From NCBI RefSeq assembly GCF_021044885.1, contig NZ_JAJNOD010000001.1, positions 1,116,001-1,180,000 of the forward strand: a stretch of DNA of 64,000 nt, given 5' to 3'. Below are positions 1 to 13,032 of the stretch, one piece after another; position 1 is the first letter of the stretch; each line of letters begins with the position of its first letter. The notes under the pieces are model-generated. The model was not told the DNA's origin. It worked only from the letters and a program-made list of their open reading frames with translations, and did not search any database. Both the position numbers and the translations under genes were made by a program. The DNA comes from Microbacterium nymphoidis. Lineage in GTDB: Bacteria > Actinomycetota > Actinomycetes > Actinomycetales > Microbacteriaceae.

Positions 1-185
1 CCTCTGACGCGAGGCCGTGATCCCCGCGAGACGTCCGTCTGTGGGCGAGAACCGCCGCCTTGCACCGCTCGTCGCCCACCGAGAGAACTCTCACGGGCAT
101 GTGTCGCTCGCGGAACACGGCGGGGCACGGGCGTTGCGCGGAGAGATGTCGCGGCGAGGCGGAGCACGGCGGAGGGGCGTGAAGG

Positions 186-1169
186 GTGCGCTACGGTGAT
201 GCCGTGGCACTCACTGATCTCCCCCTCGATGACCTGCGCACCTTCCGACCCGACGTCGCTGAGCCCGAAGATTTCGATGCGTTCTGGGAACGCACGCTGA
301 GCGAGTCCCGTGCGCTGCGGACCCCGTCGACGCTGGTCCCGGCCGAGACGCCGATCGACCAGCTGATCGTGGAGGATCTCACCTTCAGCGGGTTCGGCGG
401 CGAGCCGATCCGCGCGTGGGTCACGCGGCCGAAGGACGGCGCCCCGCGCGCGGCCGTGGTGCAGTTCATCGGATACGGCGGTGGGCGCGGGCAAGCCGGC
501 GAGCAACTCCAGTGGGCCGCCGCCGGCTACGTCCACGTGCTCATGGACACCCGCGGCCAGGGTGCCGGCTGGGGCTCGGGCGGAGACACCCCGGACCCGC
601 ACGGTTCCGCAGGAGCGACGCCCGGCTACATGACACGGGGCATCGAGTCCCCCGACACCTACTACTACCGCCGGGTCTTCACCGATGCCGTGCTCGCTGT
701 CGACGCGGTCCGCGAGCTCCCGTTCGTTGATTCCTCCCGCATCGCCGTCACCGGTGGCAGCCAGGGCGGCGGTATCTCGCTGGCCGCGGCCGCCCTGCAC
801 CCGGACGTCTCCGCCGTCATGCCCGACGTGCCCTTCCTCTGCCACTTCCGCCGCTCCGTCGAGCGCACCCCGGTGCTGCCGTTCCCCGAGATCGCGCGCT
901 ACCTGTCCGTCCGCCGCACCGAGGTCGACAACGTGTTCCACACGCTGTCCTACTTCGACGGTGTGAACTTCGCCCGCCGCATCACCGTTCCGGCGCTGTT
1001 CTCCGTCGCACTGATGGACGATGTGGTGCTGCCTTCGAGCGTGTTCGCCGCCTTCAACCACCTCGCCGCGTCCGACGCTGAGATCGAGGTGTACCCGTTC
1101 AACGGCCACGAGGGCGGCCAGACGGTGCAGTGGCTGCGCCAGACCGCGTGGCTCGCCGCGCGCTTCTGA
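186..1169 (+). CDS. Acetylxylan esterase / cephalosporin-C deacetylase family (AXE1)
   Basis: This 327-residue alpha/beta hydrolase probably removes acetyl groups from xylo-oligosaccharides or similar small esters in the cytosol, since no signal peptide is visible. The nucleophile elbow reads GGSQGG with Ser near residue 192. Asp278 or Asp279 (ALMDD) and His308 (NGHEGG) complete the expected triad. The length fits the AXE1 family. The GTG at 186 is preceded by GGAGGGG at 171-177; a second in-frame GTG at 204 would give MALTDLP and is also possible. The gene stands alone, with no xylanase next to it, so the natural substrate is uncertain. Family assignment is firm; substrate is inferred. Confidence 0.88.
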   Translation: MRYGDAVALTDLPLDDLRTFRPDVAEPEDFDAFWERTLSESRALRTPSTLVPAETPIDQLIVEDLTFSGFGGEPIRAWVTRPKDGAPRAAVVQFIGYGGGRGQAGEQLQWAAAGYVHVLMDTRGQGAGWGSGGDTPDPHGSAGATPGYMTRGIESPDTYYYRRVFTDAVLAVDAVRELPFVDSSRIAVTGGSQGGGISLAAAALHPDVSAVMPDVPFLCHFRRSVERTPVLPFPEIARYLSVRRTEVDNVFHTLSYFDGVNFARRITVPALFSVALMDDVVLPSSVFAAFNHLAASDAEIEVYPFNGHEGGQTVQWLRQTAWLAARF

Positions 1170-1271
1170 CGCGCGAGAAGCACCGGCGCGTCGGAGAAAC
1201 CCCGCGTCGCACGGTCGCTCGGACGTGCCGAGGCTCGACACGATGAGAACTCCGGACGATACGCTGTGCGA

Positions 1272-2195
1272 ATGCGCCTCGGGGTCCTCGACATCGGCTC
1301 GAACACGGTCCATCTGCTGATCGCGGAGATCCATGCCGGGGGCCGGCCCATTGCGTCGGTGAGCGAGAAGGCCGTGCTGCGGCTGATGCGCTTCCTGGAG
1401 CCCGGCGGATCGATCTCACCCGCCGGGGTCGACGCGATCCTCACCGCGGTCGCACGGGCGCGCGAGATCCTGGACGAAGAGCGCCCCGACGACCTCCTGG
1501 CCACCGCGACGAGCGCCGTGCGAGACGCCGCCAATGGTGCAGAGGTGATCGCCGCGATCGAGGCGCGGCTGGGTCACCCGTTGCAAGTGCTCAGCGGGTC
1601 TGCCGAGGCCGAGCTCACCTTCCTCGCTGCCCGCCGCTGGTTCGGGTGGTCGGCCGGTCAGCTGCTGATGTTCGACATCGGCGGCGGGTCTCTGGAACTG
1701 GCGTGCGGCAGCGAGGAGGCTCCCGACGTGGCGCTGTCCCTCCCGCTGGGCGCCGGTCGGATGACGATCGAGCACCTCCCCCACGACCCGCCCGGAGAGG
1801 ACGCTGTCACACGCCTGCGCGAGCACGCCCGCCGTCTGCTGGTCCCCGCCGCAGCGGCATTCGCCGATCAGCCCGCGCCCGATCACGTCGTCGGCTCGTC
1901 GAAGACGATCCGCTCGCTCGCCCGCCTCGCGGGCAACGTGCTCACCGGCTGGGCGGGCTCTGACCGGGTGACGCTGTCGCGAGACCAGCTCGGCGACTGG
2001 GTGCCGCGGCTGGCGAAGCTGCCCGCCGAATCGCGCCACATCCTCCCGGGCATCACCCCGGACCGCACCTTCCAGATCGTCGCGGGTGCGGTGGTACTGC
2101 ATGAGGCGATGCTGGTCCTCGGCGTCGACGAGCTGGAGGCGTCTCCCTGGGCGCTCCGGGAGGGCGTTCTCCTGCGCTACATCGAGTCGCTCTAG
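1272..2195 (+). CDS. ppx: Ppx/GppA family phosphatase
   Basis: A 307-residue protein of the exopolyphosphatase/guanosine pentaphosphate phosphatase family, expected to hydrolyse polyphosphate or pppGpp in the cytoplasm. The ASKHA phosphate-binding motifs are present: LDIGSNTVHL at the N-terminus and FDIGGGSLEL mid-protein, plus GSAEAELTF and VGSSKTIRSL. It is the short actinobacterial two-domain form without a C-terminal HD domain. A TACGCT box at 1260-1265 lies exactly six bases before ATG 1272, which suggests a leaderless message and favours 1272 over the GTG at 1266. A strong hairpin follows the stop. Polyphosphate and pppGpp activity cannot be told apart from sequence. Confidence 0.88.
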   Translation: MRLGVLDIGSNTVHLLIAEIHAGGRPIASVSEKAVLRLMRFLEPGGSISPAGVDAILTAVARAREILDEERPDDLLATATSAVRDAANGAEVIAAIEARLGHPLQVLSGSAEAELTFLAARRWFGWSAGQLLMFDIGGGSLELACGSEEAPDVALSLPLGAGRMTIEHLPHDPPGEDAVTRLREHARRLLVPAAAAFADQPAPDHVVGSSKTIRSLARLAGNVLTGWAGSDRVTLSRDQLGDWVPRLAKLPAESRHILPGITPDRTFQIVAGAVVLHEAMLVLGVDELEASPWALREGVLLRYIESL

Positions 2196-2204
2196 CCCCG
2201 CGAA

Positions 2205-2256
2205 CCCAGACAAGTCCGAGAAACCCTGCGTGCGGGGCTTCTCGGACTTGTCTGGG
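2205..2256. terminator. Bidirectional 18-bp hairpin terminator between ppx and glmM
   Basis: Perfect 18-base arms at 2205-2222 and 2239-2256 surround a 16-base loop. The hairpin sits between two convergent genes, 10 bases after the ppx stop and 13 bases beyond the glmM stop, so it can end both transcripts. A short T-rich tract (tgttt) follows on the plus strand. Confidence 0.85.
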
Positions 2257-2268
2257 TGTTTCGCGAGG

Positions 2269-3627
2269 TCAGATCGCGAGGCGGGCCTTGACGACCGCGG
2301 CGAGGGTGGCGGCGTGCCGATGAGCGGAGTCCTCATCCGCTGCCTCGACCATCACCCGCACCAGCGGCTCGGTGCCCGAGGGGCGCAGAAGCACGCGGCC
2401 GGTCTCCCCCAGCTCGGCCTCGACCGCGGCGACAGCGGCAGCGATCTCCTCGTCACCGCGCACGCCGTCACGGTCGACACCGCGGACGTTGACCATCACC
2501 TGCGGGTAGATGGTCATGATCCGTGCGAGCTCGGCGAGCGACTTCTTCTGGTGTGCCATCTCGGCCACCAGGTGCAAGCCGGTGAGGACGCCGTCACCGG
2601 TCGTGGCGAACTCGCGCATGATCACGTGACCGGACTGCTCGCCGCCGAGGGCGAATCCCCCCTCGTTCATCTCCTCGAGCACGTAGCGATCGCCGACCGC
2701 GGTCGTCTTCACAGAGATGCCGCGCTCGCTCATCGCCCGATGCAGCCCCAGGTTGCTCATGACGGTGGCAACCAGCACATCGTCCGTGAGGACACCGCGC
2801 TCATGCATCGCGGCCGCGAGGATCGCCATGATCTGGTCGCCGTCGATGAAGTTCCCCTCGGCGTCCACCGCCAGGCAGCGGTCGGCGTCGCCGTCGTGAG
2901 CGATTCCGACGTCGGCGCCCAGCCGGACGACGGCCTCCGCGAGGTTGTCCAGATGCGTGGATCCCACGCCGTCGTTGATGTTCAGACCATCGGGGTCTGC
3001 TCCGATGACCGTGACCTCCGCACCCGCATCACGGAACGCATCGGGCGAGACGCCGGAGGCGGCGCCGTGCGCGCAGTCCAGCACCACGCGGATGCCATCC
3101 AGACGGTTCGGCAGCGAACCGAGCAGGTGGATGAGGTAGCGGTCCTCGGCGTCGGAGAAGCGACGGATGCGTCCCACTCCGGAGCCCGTCGGCTGCAGCT
3201 TCGGGCCGGTCAGGGCCTGCTCGATGCGCAGCTCGACCTCATCGGGCAGCTTCACGCCACCGCGGGCGAAGATCTTGATGCCGTTGTCCGGCGCCGGGTT
3301 GTGCGAGGCGGACACGACCACACCGAAATCGGCGCCGGTGTCGGCCACGAGGAACGCGAGTGCGGGCGTCGGGATCACGCCGGCATCGAACACGTCGACG
3401 CCGGAGGAGGCGAGACCAGCGGCGACGGCCGCTGACAGGAACTCACCCGATACCCGGGGGTCGCGAGCGATGACTGCAGTGAGACGCTTGCCCTCCTGGC
3501 GTCGCGCCTCTGCAGAACGGCCCTGGCCCAGGACGACAGCAGTCGCCTGGGCCAGGGACAGCGCCAGGTCGGCGGTGAGGGGACCGTTGGCCAGTCCCCT
3601 CACCCCGTCCGTGCCGAACAGCGGCAT
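2269..3627 (-). CDS. glmM: Phosphoglucosamine mutase GlmM
   Basis: This 452-residue enzyme interconverts glucosamine-6-phosphate and glucosamine-1-phosphate, the step that leads to UDP-GlcNAc and peptidoglycan. The phospho-serine loop SASHNP (catalytic Ser about residue 108), the metal loop DGDADR and the sugar-phosphate loop RPSGTEP are all intact. The length is normal. It follows rpsI by only 15 bases on the same strand, the rplM-rpsI-glmM order common in actinobacteria, so it is probably co-transcribed from the rplM promoter. The convergent hairpin at 2205-2256 ends the operon. Confidence 0.97.
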   Translation of the reverse strand: MPLFGTDGVRGLANGPLTADLALSLAQATAVVLGQGRSAEARRQEGKRLTAVIARDPRVSGEFLSAAVAAGLASSGVDVFDAGVIPTPALAFLVADTGADFGVVVSASHNPAPDNGIKIFARGGVKLPDEVELRIEQALTGPKLQPTGSGVGRIRRFSDAEDRYLIHLLGSLPNRLDGIRVVLDCAHGAASGVSPDAFRDAGAEVTVIGADPDGLNINDGVGSTHLDNLAEAVVRLGADVGIAHDGDADRCLAVDAEGNFIDGDQIMAILAAAMHERGVLTDDVLVATVMSNLGLHRAMSERGISVKTTAVGDRYVLEEMNEGGFALGGEQSGHVIMREFATTGDGVLTGLHLVAEMAHQKKSLAELARIMTIYPQVMVNVRGVDRDGVRGDEEIAAAVAAVEAELGETGRVLLRPSGTEPLVRVMVEAADEDSAHRHAATLAAVVKARLAI

Positions 3628-3642
3628 CGGAAGGTCCGGACC

Positions 3643-4113
3643 TTAACGCTTCGAGTACTGAGGCGCCTTACGGGCCTTCTTGAGACCAGCCTTCTTGCGC
3701 TCCTTGACGCGAGCGTCACGCGACAGGAAGCCGGCCTTCTTCAGAGTGGGGCGGTTGTTCTCGCGGTCGATCTCGTTGAGAGCGCGCGCGATGCCGAGGC
3801 GCAGAGCACCGGCCTGACCCGAAGGGCCACCACCGGCGATGCGAGCGATCACGTCGTACGCACCGGCCAGGTTCAGGATGGTGAACGGGTCGTTGATCAG
3901 CTGCTGGTGCAGCTTGTTCGGGAAGTAGTCCTCGACGGTACGGCCGTTGACCGTGATCGTGCCCGAGCCCGGGACCAGACGCACGCGGGCGATGGCCTGC
4001 TTGCGACGACCCACGGCAGCGCCGGGAACCGAGAGGACGGGACGGGGAGCCTCGACGGCGGCCTCGGCCGGCGTCTCGGTGGAGTAGTTCTGCGGAGTTT
4101 CGATGTCAGCCAC
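3643..4113 (-). CDS. rpsI: 30S ribosomal protein S9
   Basis: A 156-residue S9 protein of the small ribosomal subunit. The conserved core begins at [13 protein letters not shown] near residue 35 and ends in the hallmark basic tail KAPQYSKR that reaches the P site. The first ~33 residues are an acidic, Pro/Ala-rich extension typical of actinobacterial S9. It lies 26 bases downstream of rplM and 15 bases upstream of glmM, all on the minus strand, so the three form one operon. Confidence 0.97.
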   Translation of the reverse strand: MADIETPQNYSTETPAEAAVEAPRPVLSVPGAAVGRRKQAIARVRLVPGSGTITVNGRTVEDYFPNKLHQQLINDPFTILNLAGAYDVIARIAGGGPSGQAGALRLGIARALNEIDRENNRPTLKKAGFLSRDARVKERKKAGLKKARKAPQYSKR

Positions 4114-4139
4114 GAGTGTGTCCTTTTGGAGAGCGGCGC

Positions 4140-4586
4140 TTACTGGGCGACCTGGTCGAACGTGTACGTCTTGGGCTGCTGAGCGGCGTGCGGGTGCTCG
4201 GCACCGGCGTACACCTTCAGCTTGCTCAGCTGGTCGCGGCCGAGCGAGTTCTTCGGCAGCATGCCGCGAACAGCCTTCTCCACGGCGCGAACCGGGTTCT
4301 TCTCCAGGAGCTCGGAGTAGGCGACGGCCTTGAGACCACCCGGGTGACCCGAGTGACGGTAGGCCATCTTCTTCTGGAGCTTCTGACCGGTCAGGGCGAC
4401 CTTGTCGGCGTTGATGATGATGACGAAGTCACCGGCATCCATGAAGTTGGTGAAGGTTGCCTTGTGCTTGCCGCGAAGGAGGGCGGCGGCGTGGGAGGCC
4501 AGGCGACCGAGCACGACGTCAGTCGCGTCGATGACCAGCCATTCACGCTGGAGCTCGCCAGCCTTCGGAGTGAAAGTGCGCGTCAC
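4140..4586 (-). CDS. rplM: 50S ribosomal protein L13
   Basis: A 148-residue L13, the normal size. The start is set at the GTG at 4584-4586, which gives [16 protein letters not shown], the usual actinobacterial beginning. The open frame continues 37 codons further upstream, but that stretch has no L13 homology and would overlap the leader. Conserved blocks include [16 protein letters not shown] and [16 protein letters not shown]. It heads the rplM-rpsI-glmM operon behind a promoter at 4729-4757 and a leader of about 135 bases that can fold into two hairpins. Confidence 0.96.
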   Translation of the reverse strand: MTRTFTPKAGELQREWLVIDATDVVLGRLASHAAALLRGKHKATFTNFMDAGDFVIIINADKVALTGQKLQKKMAYRHSGHPGGLKAVAYSELLEKNPVRAVEKAVRGMLPKNSLGRDQLSKLKVYAGAEHPHAAQQPKTYTFDQVAQ

Positions 4587-4757
4587 GATAGTGCTGCTTT
4601 CTTTGTGTCGAACGGAGAGGTTCGTGAATCCCACTCCCGTGGCGTTCCCACAGCGAGGCTGTGTGAACTGACCGGTGGAGGGCTCACGTTCGGGCATGCT
4701 TTCAGCAGAGGGAACACACCAAGGGTCGAGTCTACGTCATTCGGGCGCGTCGGCCAA
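4587..4757 (-). promoter_or_regulatory. rplM promoter and structured leader
   Basis: On the minus strand a -35 box TTGGCC (4752-4757) and a -10 box TAGACT (4729-4734) are separated by exactly 17 bases. The transcript would carry a leader of about 135 bases. The leader holds a hairpin at 4644-4668 (CACAGC/GCTGTG plus GTTC/GAAC arms) and a second at 4609-4624 (CGAAC/GTTCG) just before the start codon. Ribosomal protein leaders are often bound by their own product. Autoregulation here is inference. Confidence 0.6.
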
Positions 4758-4763
4758 ATGCGG

Positions 4764-4797
4764 CCGATGGCCGGACCCGCGGGGGCCCGGCCATCGG
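4764..4797. terminator. Hairpin terminator downstream of the surface-protein gene
   Basis: Perfect 11-base arms CCGATGGCCGG (4764-4774) and its complement (4787-4797). It lies 37 bases beyond the stop of the minus-strand LPXTG gene and just upstream of the rplM promoter, so it insulates the two units. No T-tract is evident. Confidence 0.7.
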
Positions 4798-4833
4798 TCA
4801 TCGTGACGGCTGGATCAGCACGTCATCGTGGGA

Positions 4834-8298
<3,465 letters not shown>

Positions 8299-8465
8299 GC
8301 AGTTCCCCCCGGAATGATGCGTCCCCGGCGAGGAACGCGACTCACGATCGGGATCGAGCAGCGGCGGCGTGCGGGTTCACGCCAGGCGGGGACGAAGTCA
8401 CATTAACAGCGGTCGCCGAGCGCGCGGAAGGGGTTCCGCAGAGATTTCATCCGCGATTCGTCCGC

Positions 8466-9155
8466 TCAGCCCACGGCACGGTAGGGAGCGCGCGCCGCAC
8501 AGGTCACCAGAATCGGCAGGTGATCACTCTCGCCCTGCGGCAGCGTGTGGACGGCCTCGACGGTGAGTCCGACCGCGGTGGCGAAGTCGTAGTAGCCCCG
8601 GAAGAAGCGATAGCGGGTGTATGTCCGAGCGTCGCTCATCACCAGCTCATGCCCGTCCGCGCGCATGCGTCGTGACAGGTCCTCCTTGAAGACCGGATAG
8701 TTGTAGTCCCCCACCATGAGCTTCGGGATTCCGGCGCCCAGCCGGTCCAGCTCGCTCAGTGCGGTGCGGATCTGGTGGCGACGCAATGAGTTGAGTGCGG
8801 TGAGCGGCGCCGCGTGGAACGAGGCGATGATCACCTGCGACCCGCTGTCGATGTCGTGCAGCAGCACCCCGAGAACCCGCTCGTGAGCGGGTCGCAGCAC
8901 GCGGTCGTGCAGGGACTTCTTGAGCGCGAGGGTGATGGTGCCATCACAGCGGAAGGCGCTCCTGCGGTAGTAGACCGCCAGCCCCAGCCGGTTTCCCCGG
9001 GTGGCATCGGCCAGGGCGAGCCCGCCGATCTGCTCGGGGATGTCGGCCGTGTCGGCCTCCTGGAGGCACAGCACATCGGGATCGTGGGCGTCGACGAGCG
9101 CCGCCAGCTCGCCGGCCGCCCGGTGCTTGCGCAGGTTGTAGGAGATGACCTTCAT
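8466..9155 (-). CDS. Endonuclease/exonuclease/phosphatase family protein
   Basis: A 229-residue EEP-fold protein related to AP endonucleases, nucleases and phosphodiesterases. Visible motifs in order are YNLR (metal/substrate Asn), LQEAD (metal Glu), SFHAAP, GDYNYP (catalytic Asp/Asn) and ESDHLPI (catalytic Asp-His pair). No signal peptide or membrane helix was seen. The start is placed at ATG 9153-9155, giving MKVISYNLRKH. The open frame runs on into truA, which is not plausible as coding. A TACCCT box lies nine bases upstream of this ATG (9165-9170). The exact substrate cannot be read from sequence. Confidence 0.85.
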   Translation of the reverse strand: MKVISYNLRKHRAAGELAALVDAHDPDVLCLQEADTADIPEQIGGLALADATRGNRLGLAVYYRRSAFRCDGTITLALKKSLHDRVLRPAHERVLGVLLHDIDSGSQVIIASFHAAPLTALNSLRRHQIRTALSELDRLGAGIPKLMVGDYNYPVFKEDLSRRMRADGHELVMSDARTYTRYRFFRGYYDFATAVGLTVEAVHTLPQGESDHLPILVTCAARAPYRAVG

Positions 9156-9204
9156 GTGCCAACCAGGGTAGTGCCCGCCGCTGTCGGCGGGGTGAACGTC
9201 AGCC

Positions 9205-10044
9205 TCAGATCTCGCGACGAGCGCGCGTCTGTTCCGCGCGGGAGGCCAGCAGGTCGTCCGCCGGATAGCCCACCTCGGCCAGGGTGAGACCACGAGCCAC
9301 GAGGACGGGAAAGGCGCTGGTGCGCTCCCCGGCTTCGCGCAGGGTCACGACGTCCTCGGGCTCCAGCCGCCCCGTGCCGACCGCGGCGCAGGCGCCCACC
9401 AGGGCGCGCACCATGCTGTGGCAGAACGCATCGGCGCGGAGGTGTGCGATGAGGGTGCCGTCCGCGGTGCGGCGCCAGTCGTATTCGAGCAGCGTGCGGA
9501 TGGTCGTGGCCTCTTCACGGGGCTTGCAGTAGGCGGCGAAGTCATGCAGTCCGATGAGCCGCGAGGCAGCGTCGTTCATCCGGTCGATGTCATGGGTGCC
9601 ACGCACCATCGTCGTGCGATTGCGCTCGAACACGTCGTATCCGCTGACATCGTCGGCGAGGCGGTACTCGTATCGACGCCACACCGCGGAGAAGCGCGCA
9701 TCGAATCCCTCCGGAGCCCGCGTGACAGCCCGGACGTCCACGTCGGCATACGGCCCGAGCACACCGCGGAGCTTGTCCGCGAGACGCCCGACGGCGTCGC
9801 GCTGGTCGTTCGCGCGGCGCGCCAGCACTCGTGCTTGCTGGCGGTCATCAAGGTCGACGTGCGCGACCTGGCCCGACGCATGCACACCCGCGTCGGTACG
9901 GCCCGCCACCACCAGCGCGGCGGGCGATCCGAGAATCTTGCCGAGCGCGCCTTCCAGCTCACCCTGCACGGTCCGAAGCCCCGGCTGCTTCGCCCAGCCG
10001 CGGAAGCCGCTGCCGTCGTAGGCGATGTCCAGGCGCAGTCGCAT
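9205..10044 (-). CDS. truA: tRNA pseudouridine synthase TruA
   Basis: This 279-residue enzyme makes pseudouridine at positions 38-40 of the tRNA anticodon stem-loop. The catalytic Asp sits in GRTDAGVHASGQ. Other family blocks are RLDIAYDGSGFRGWAKQPG at the start and FCHSMVRALVGA near the C-terminus. It follows rplQ in the conserved actinobacterial order. However, a terminator lies between them and a TACGCT box sits six bases before the ATG (10051-10056), so it probably has its own leaderless transcript. Confidence 0.96.
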   Translation of the reverse strand: MRLRLDIAYDGSGFRGWAKQPGLRTVQGELEGALGKILGSPAALVVAGRTDAGVHASGQVAHVDLDDRQQARVLARRANDQRDAVGRLADKLRGVLGPYADVDVRAVTRAPEGFDARFSAVWRRYEYRLADDVSGYDVFERNRTTMVRGTHDIDRMNDAASRLIGLHDFAAYCKPREEATTIRTLLEYDWRRTADGTLIAHLRADAFCHSMVRALVGACAAVGTGRLEPEDVVTLREAGERTSAFPVLVARGLTLAEVGYPADDLLASRAEQTRARREI

Positions 10045-10113
10045 CCCTCCAGCGTACCGGCCACCGCCATTCCGAGACTCCCGTCTCGCGGGTCATCGCC
10101 GCGCGAGTGACGG

Positions 10114-10155
10114 ATCATCACCCGGGAACGACGAATCACCACCCGGGAACGACGA
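10114..10155. repeat. Two tandem 21-bp units
   Basis: Two adjacent copies of a 21-base unit (10114-10134 and 10135-10155) differ at one position. They lie in the truA-rplQ gap, beside the rplQ terminator. No function is apparent. Confidence 0.8.
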
Positions 10156-10183
10156 AGGGGCCCCGCGTGAGCGGGACCCCTTC
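10154..10183 (-). terminator. rplQ terminator
   Basis: GAAGGGG/CCCCTTC arms with an inner CCCGC/GCGGG stem, a GTGA loop and one internal C-A mismatch. It lies 20 bases beyond the rplQ stop on the minus strand and closes the ribosomal cluster. Confidence 0.8.
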
Positions 10184-10203
10184 TACTGCTGTGGCAGTAC
10201 GAC

Positions 10204-10746
10204 TTACTTGTCGGCCTCGGCGGTCTCCTCGGCAGCAGCCGCGGGAGCCTCCTCGACGACCTCAGCCTCAGCCTCGGCCGGAGCCTCAACGGTCTCCTCG
10301 ACGACCTCGGCCTCGGCCGGAGCCTCGACCTTCTCGGCCTTCTCAGCCTTGGGGGCGGCCTTGGTGCTGGCCTTCGCCTTCTTGGTGACGGGCTCGAGGA
10401 CGAGCTCGATCACGGCCATGGGGGCGTTGTCACCCTTGCGGTTGCCGATCTTGGTGATGCGGGTGTAGCCACCCTCGCGCTCGGCGACGAGCGGCGCGAT
10501 CTCCGCGAACAGGATGTGCGTCGCGTTCTTGTCGCCGATGACGCTCAGCACGCGACGACGAGCGTGCAGGTCGCCACGCTTGCCGAAGGTGATCAGACGC
10601 TCAGCCAGCGGACGCAGGCGCTTGGCCTTGGTCTCGGTGGTCGTGATCGACTTGTGCGTGAACAGCGCAGCGGCCAGGTTCGCGAGCAGCAGACGCTCGT
10701 GTGCGGGACCGCCTCCGAGGCGGGGGCCCTTGGTGGGCTTAGGCAT
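10204..10746 (-). CDS. rplQ: 50S ribosomal protein L17 with acidic C-terminal extension
   Basis: A 180-residue L17 of the large subunit. Residues 1-118 are the conserved domain ([37 protein letters not shown]). Residues about 130-180 are a low-complexity Lys/Ala then Glu/Ala tail, an extension often seen in actinobacteria and absent from the ~120-residue E. coli protein. It lies 33 bases after rpoA and is probably the last gene of that operon. Confidence 0.96.
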   Translation of the reverse strand: MPKPTKGPRLGGGPAHERLLLANLAAALFTHKSITTTETKAKRLRPLAERLITFGKRGDLHARRRVLSVIGDKNATHILFAEIAPLVAEREGGYTRITKIGNRKGDNAPMAVIELVLEPVTKKAKASTKAAPKAEKAEKVEAPAEAEVVEETVEAPAEAEAEVVEEAPAAAAEETAEADK

Positions 10747-10779
10747 GGTGAATTACTCCAGAGATGAAAAGGGGTGAGA

Positions 10780-11769
10780 TCAGATCGCGTCGTCTTCGTA
10801 GCCGCTGTAGAAGTGGGCGCCGTCGAAACCGGGCACCGAGTCCTTCAGCGACAGGCCGAGAGACGTGAGCTTGTCACGGACCTCGTCCACCGACTTCTGA
10901 CCGAAGTTGCGGATGTTCATGAGCTGGGTCTCCGACAGAGCGACCAGCTCGGACACCGTGTTGATGCCCTCGCGCTTCAGGCAGTTGTAGGAACGAACCG
11001 ACAGGTCCAGGTCCTCGATCGGCATCGACAGCTCGTTCGAGAGGACGGTCTCGACCGGCGCGGGGCCGATCTCGATACCCTCGGCCTCGACGTTCAGCTC
11101 GCGGGCGAGACCGAACAGCTCGGTGAGGGTGCGTCCCGCCGAAGCGACGGCATCGCGCGGGGCGATCGCCGGCTTGGTCTCGACATCCAGGACCAGCTTG
11201 TCGAAGTCGGTGCGCTCACCCGCACGGGTGGCGTCGACGCGGTAGCTGACCTTGAGGACGGGCGAGTAGATCGAGTCGATCGGGATCTGACCCGCCTCGG
11301 CGTACTCGTTACGGTTCTGCTGAGCCGAGACGTAACCGCGGCCGCGCTCGATGGTGAGCTCCAGCTCGAACTTCGCGGTGTCGTTCAGCGTTGCGATCAC
11401 GAGCTCGGGGTTGTGCACCTCGACGCCCGCCGGAGCGGAGATGTCCGCTGCCGTGACCTCGCCCGCGCCGGTCTTGCGCAGGTAGGCGGTGATCGGCTCG
11501 TCGCGCTCGGAGGAGACGACCAGCTGCTTGATGTTCAGGATGATCTCGGTGACATCCTCCTTCACACCCGGAATGGTGCTGAACTCGTGCAGCACGCCGT
11601 CGATGCGGATGCTCGTGACGGCCGCTCCCGGGATCGAGGAGAGGAGGCTGCGACGAAGCGCGTTTCCGATGGTGTAACCGAATCCGGGCTCCAGCGGCTC
11701 GATGATGAACCGGCTGCGGAACTCCCCGATCTTCTCCTCGGTCAGAGTGGGACGCTGTGCAATAAGCAC
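10780..11769 (-). CDS. rpoA: DNA-directed RNA polymerase subunit alpha
   Basis: The 329-residue alpha subunit dimerises to start RNA polymerase assembly and contacts promoter UP elements and activators. The N-terminal assembly domain ([20 protein letters not shown]) and the C-terminal helix-hairpin-helix domain ([16 protein letters not shown]) are complete, and the tail is acidic. It is followed by rplQ. A gap of 133 bases separates it from rpsK upstream, with no rpsD between them. Many other bacteria, including Streptomyces and Mycobacterium, have rpsD there. Confidence 0.98.
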   Translation of the reverse strand: MLIAQRPTLTEEKIGEFRSRFIIEPLEPGFGYTIGNALRRSLLSSIPGAAVTSIRIDGVLHEFSTIPGVKEDVTEIILNIKQLVVSSERDEPITAYLRKTGAGEVTAADISAPAGVEVHNPELVIATLNDTAKFELELTIERGRGYVSAQQNRNEYAEAGQIPIDSIYSPVLKVSYRVDATRAGERTDFDKLVLDVETKPAIAPRDAVASAGRTLTELFGLARELNVEAEGIEIGPAPVETVLSNELSMPIEDLDLSVRSYNCLKREGINTVSELVALSETQLMNIRNFGQKSVDEVRDKLTSLGLSLKDSVPGFDGAHFYSGYEDDAI

Positions 11770-11902
11770 TCTGTGTTCCTTTCGATCAAGTGCCCGCTAT
11801 ATGACACTTGCGGTGGTGAGGTCTTGAGTTGTGATCGCCCCGATCATGATCGAGGCGGGAAGCCTGCGCCGCGCCGGGGGTCACCCGGCGCGGCGAGAGG
11901 AC

Positions 11903-12301
11903 TCAGACGCGGCGACGCTTCGGGGGACGGCAGCCGTTGTGCGCCTGCGGGGTGACGTCGGAGATCGAACCGACCTCGAGACCCGCGGCAGTCAGCGAAC
12001 GGATGGCCGTCTCGCGACCCGAACCCGGGCCCTTGACGAAGACGTCGACCTTCTTCACGCCGTGCTCCTGCGCGCCCTTGGCGGCAGCCTCGGCAGCCAT
12101 ACCAGCGGCGTACGGGGTCGACTTGCGCGAGCCCTTGAAGCCCACGCCACCGGACGAGGCCCACGCGATGACAGCGCCGGTCGGGTCGGTGATGGAAACG
12201 ATCGTGTTGTTGAACGTCGACTTGATGTGGGCCTGGCCCAGCGCGATGTTCTTCTTCTCCTTGCGACGCGGCTTGCGCGCGGCAGTCTTGGGTGCAGCCA
12301 T
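11903..12301 (-). CDS. rpsK: 30S ribosomal protein S11
   Basis: A 132-residue S11 of the small-subunit platform. It has the basic N-terminus ([20 protein letters not shown]), the core [18 protein letters not shown] block and the conserved [18 protein letters not shown] end. It lies 29 bases downstream of rpsM in the infA-rpmJ-rpsM-rpsK series. Confidence 0.98.
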   Translation of the reverse strand: MAAPKTAARKPRRKEKKNIALGQAHIKSTFNNTIVSITDPTGAVIAWASSGGVGFKGSRKSTPYAAGMAAEAAAKGAQEHGVKKVDVFVKGPGSGRETAIRSLTAAGLEVGSISDVTPQAHNGCRPPKRRRV

Positions 12302-12330
12302 GTGCTTCTCCTAATCCTTGCCGCCGCTGA

Positions 12331-12708
12331 TCAGCGGCCGGCCTTCTTCTTGCCGGCGACGGTCTTCTTCGGACCCTTGCGCGTGCGGGCGTTGGTCTTG
12401 GTGCGCTGTCCGCGAACCGGGAGACCGCGGCGGTGGCGGAGACCCTCGTACGAACCGATCTCGACCTTGCGGCGGATGTCGGCTGCGACCTCACGGCGGA
12501 GGTCACCCTCAACCTTGTAGTTGGCGTCGATGTAGTCGCGCAGCGAGACGAGCTGGTCGTCGCTGAGGTCCTTGACGCGGATGCTCTCGTCGATGTCGAC
12601 CTGCTTGAGGATCTCGACCGAGCGGGTACGGCCGATGCCGTAGATGTAAGTGAGTGCGATCACCACGCGCTTGTCGCGCGGGATGTCGACGCCGGCAAGA
12701 CGTGCCAT
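12331..12708 (-). CDS. rpsM: 30S ribosomal protein S13
   Basis: A 125-residue S13 of the small-subunit head. It starts [20 protein letters not shown] and ends in the conserved basic tail ([19 protein letters not shown]). The 139-base gap to rpmJ upstream is longer than elsewhere in the cluster and holds a small CTCGGG/CCCGAG hairpin (12752-12770), so an internal promoter or leader is possible. Confidence 0.98.
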   Translation of the reverse strand: MARLAGVDIPRDKRVVIALTYIYGIGRTRSVEILKQVDIDESIRVKDLSDDQLVSLRDYIDANYKVEGDLRREVAADIRRKVEIGSYEGLRHRRGLPVRGQRTKTNARTRKGPKKTVAGKKKAGR

Positions 12709-12847
12709 GCGGTTCTCCTAGGAGTGGTGGAGGTGTGGAGCAGGATCTGTGCTCGGGCCTCCGACCCGAGGTGTCCCCCACGAATGGGTTGTTGTTCCTG
12801 CCTGGATATCTGTGTTCAGTTGTCAGAACCGCGCCGGAGCGCGGGTG

Positions 12848-12964
12848 TCAGCCCTGGCGCTGCTTGTGACGCGGGTTGCTCTTGCAGATGACCATGACGC
12901 GGCCGTGACGACGGATCACGCGGCAGTGGTCGCAGATGGGCTTGACGGAGGGATTGACCTTCAT
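12848..12964 (-). CDS. rpmJ: 50S ribosomal protein L36
   Basis: A 38-residue protein, [19 protein letters not shown] at the start and HKQRQG at the end. The zinc ribbon is the Cys-rich type, with CDHC followed by a single Cys and a His (ICKSNPRHK). It sits between infA and rpsM as in most bacteria, 68 bases downstream of infA. Confidence 0.96.
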   Translation of the reverse strand: MKVNPSVKPICDHCRVIRRHGRVMVICKSNPRHKQRQG

Positions 12965-13032
12965 GGTGCTTCCTTATCGCTGTCTTCGTACCGGGATCTC
13001 TCCCGGCCGTTACTTCCCGACCGGATGGTGGA

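Noticed and set aside
41..79. Possible hairpin (GTGGGCGA/TCGCCCAC) near the window start
   Set aside because: An 8-bp stem with a 23-base loop is too weak, and no adjacent gene end is visible to support a terminator.
4587..4697. N-terminal extension of L13 to 185 residues
   Set aside because: It lies in the transcribed leader, lacks homology and would overlap the hairpins; the 148-residue form is normal.
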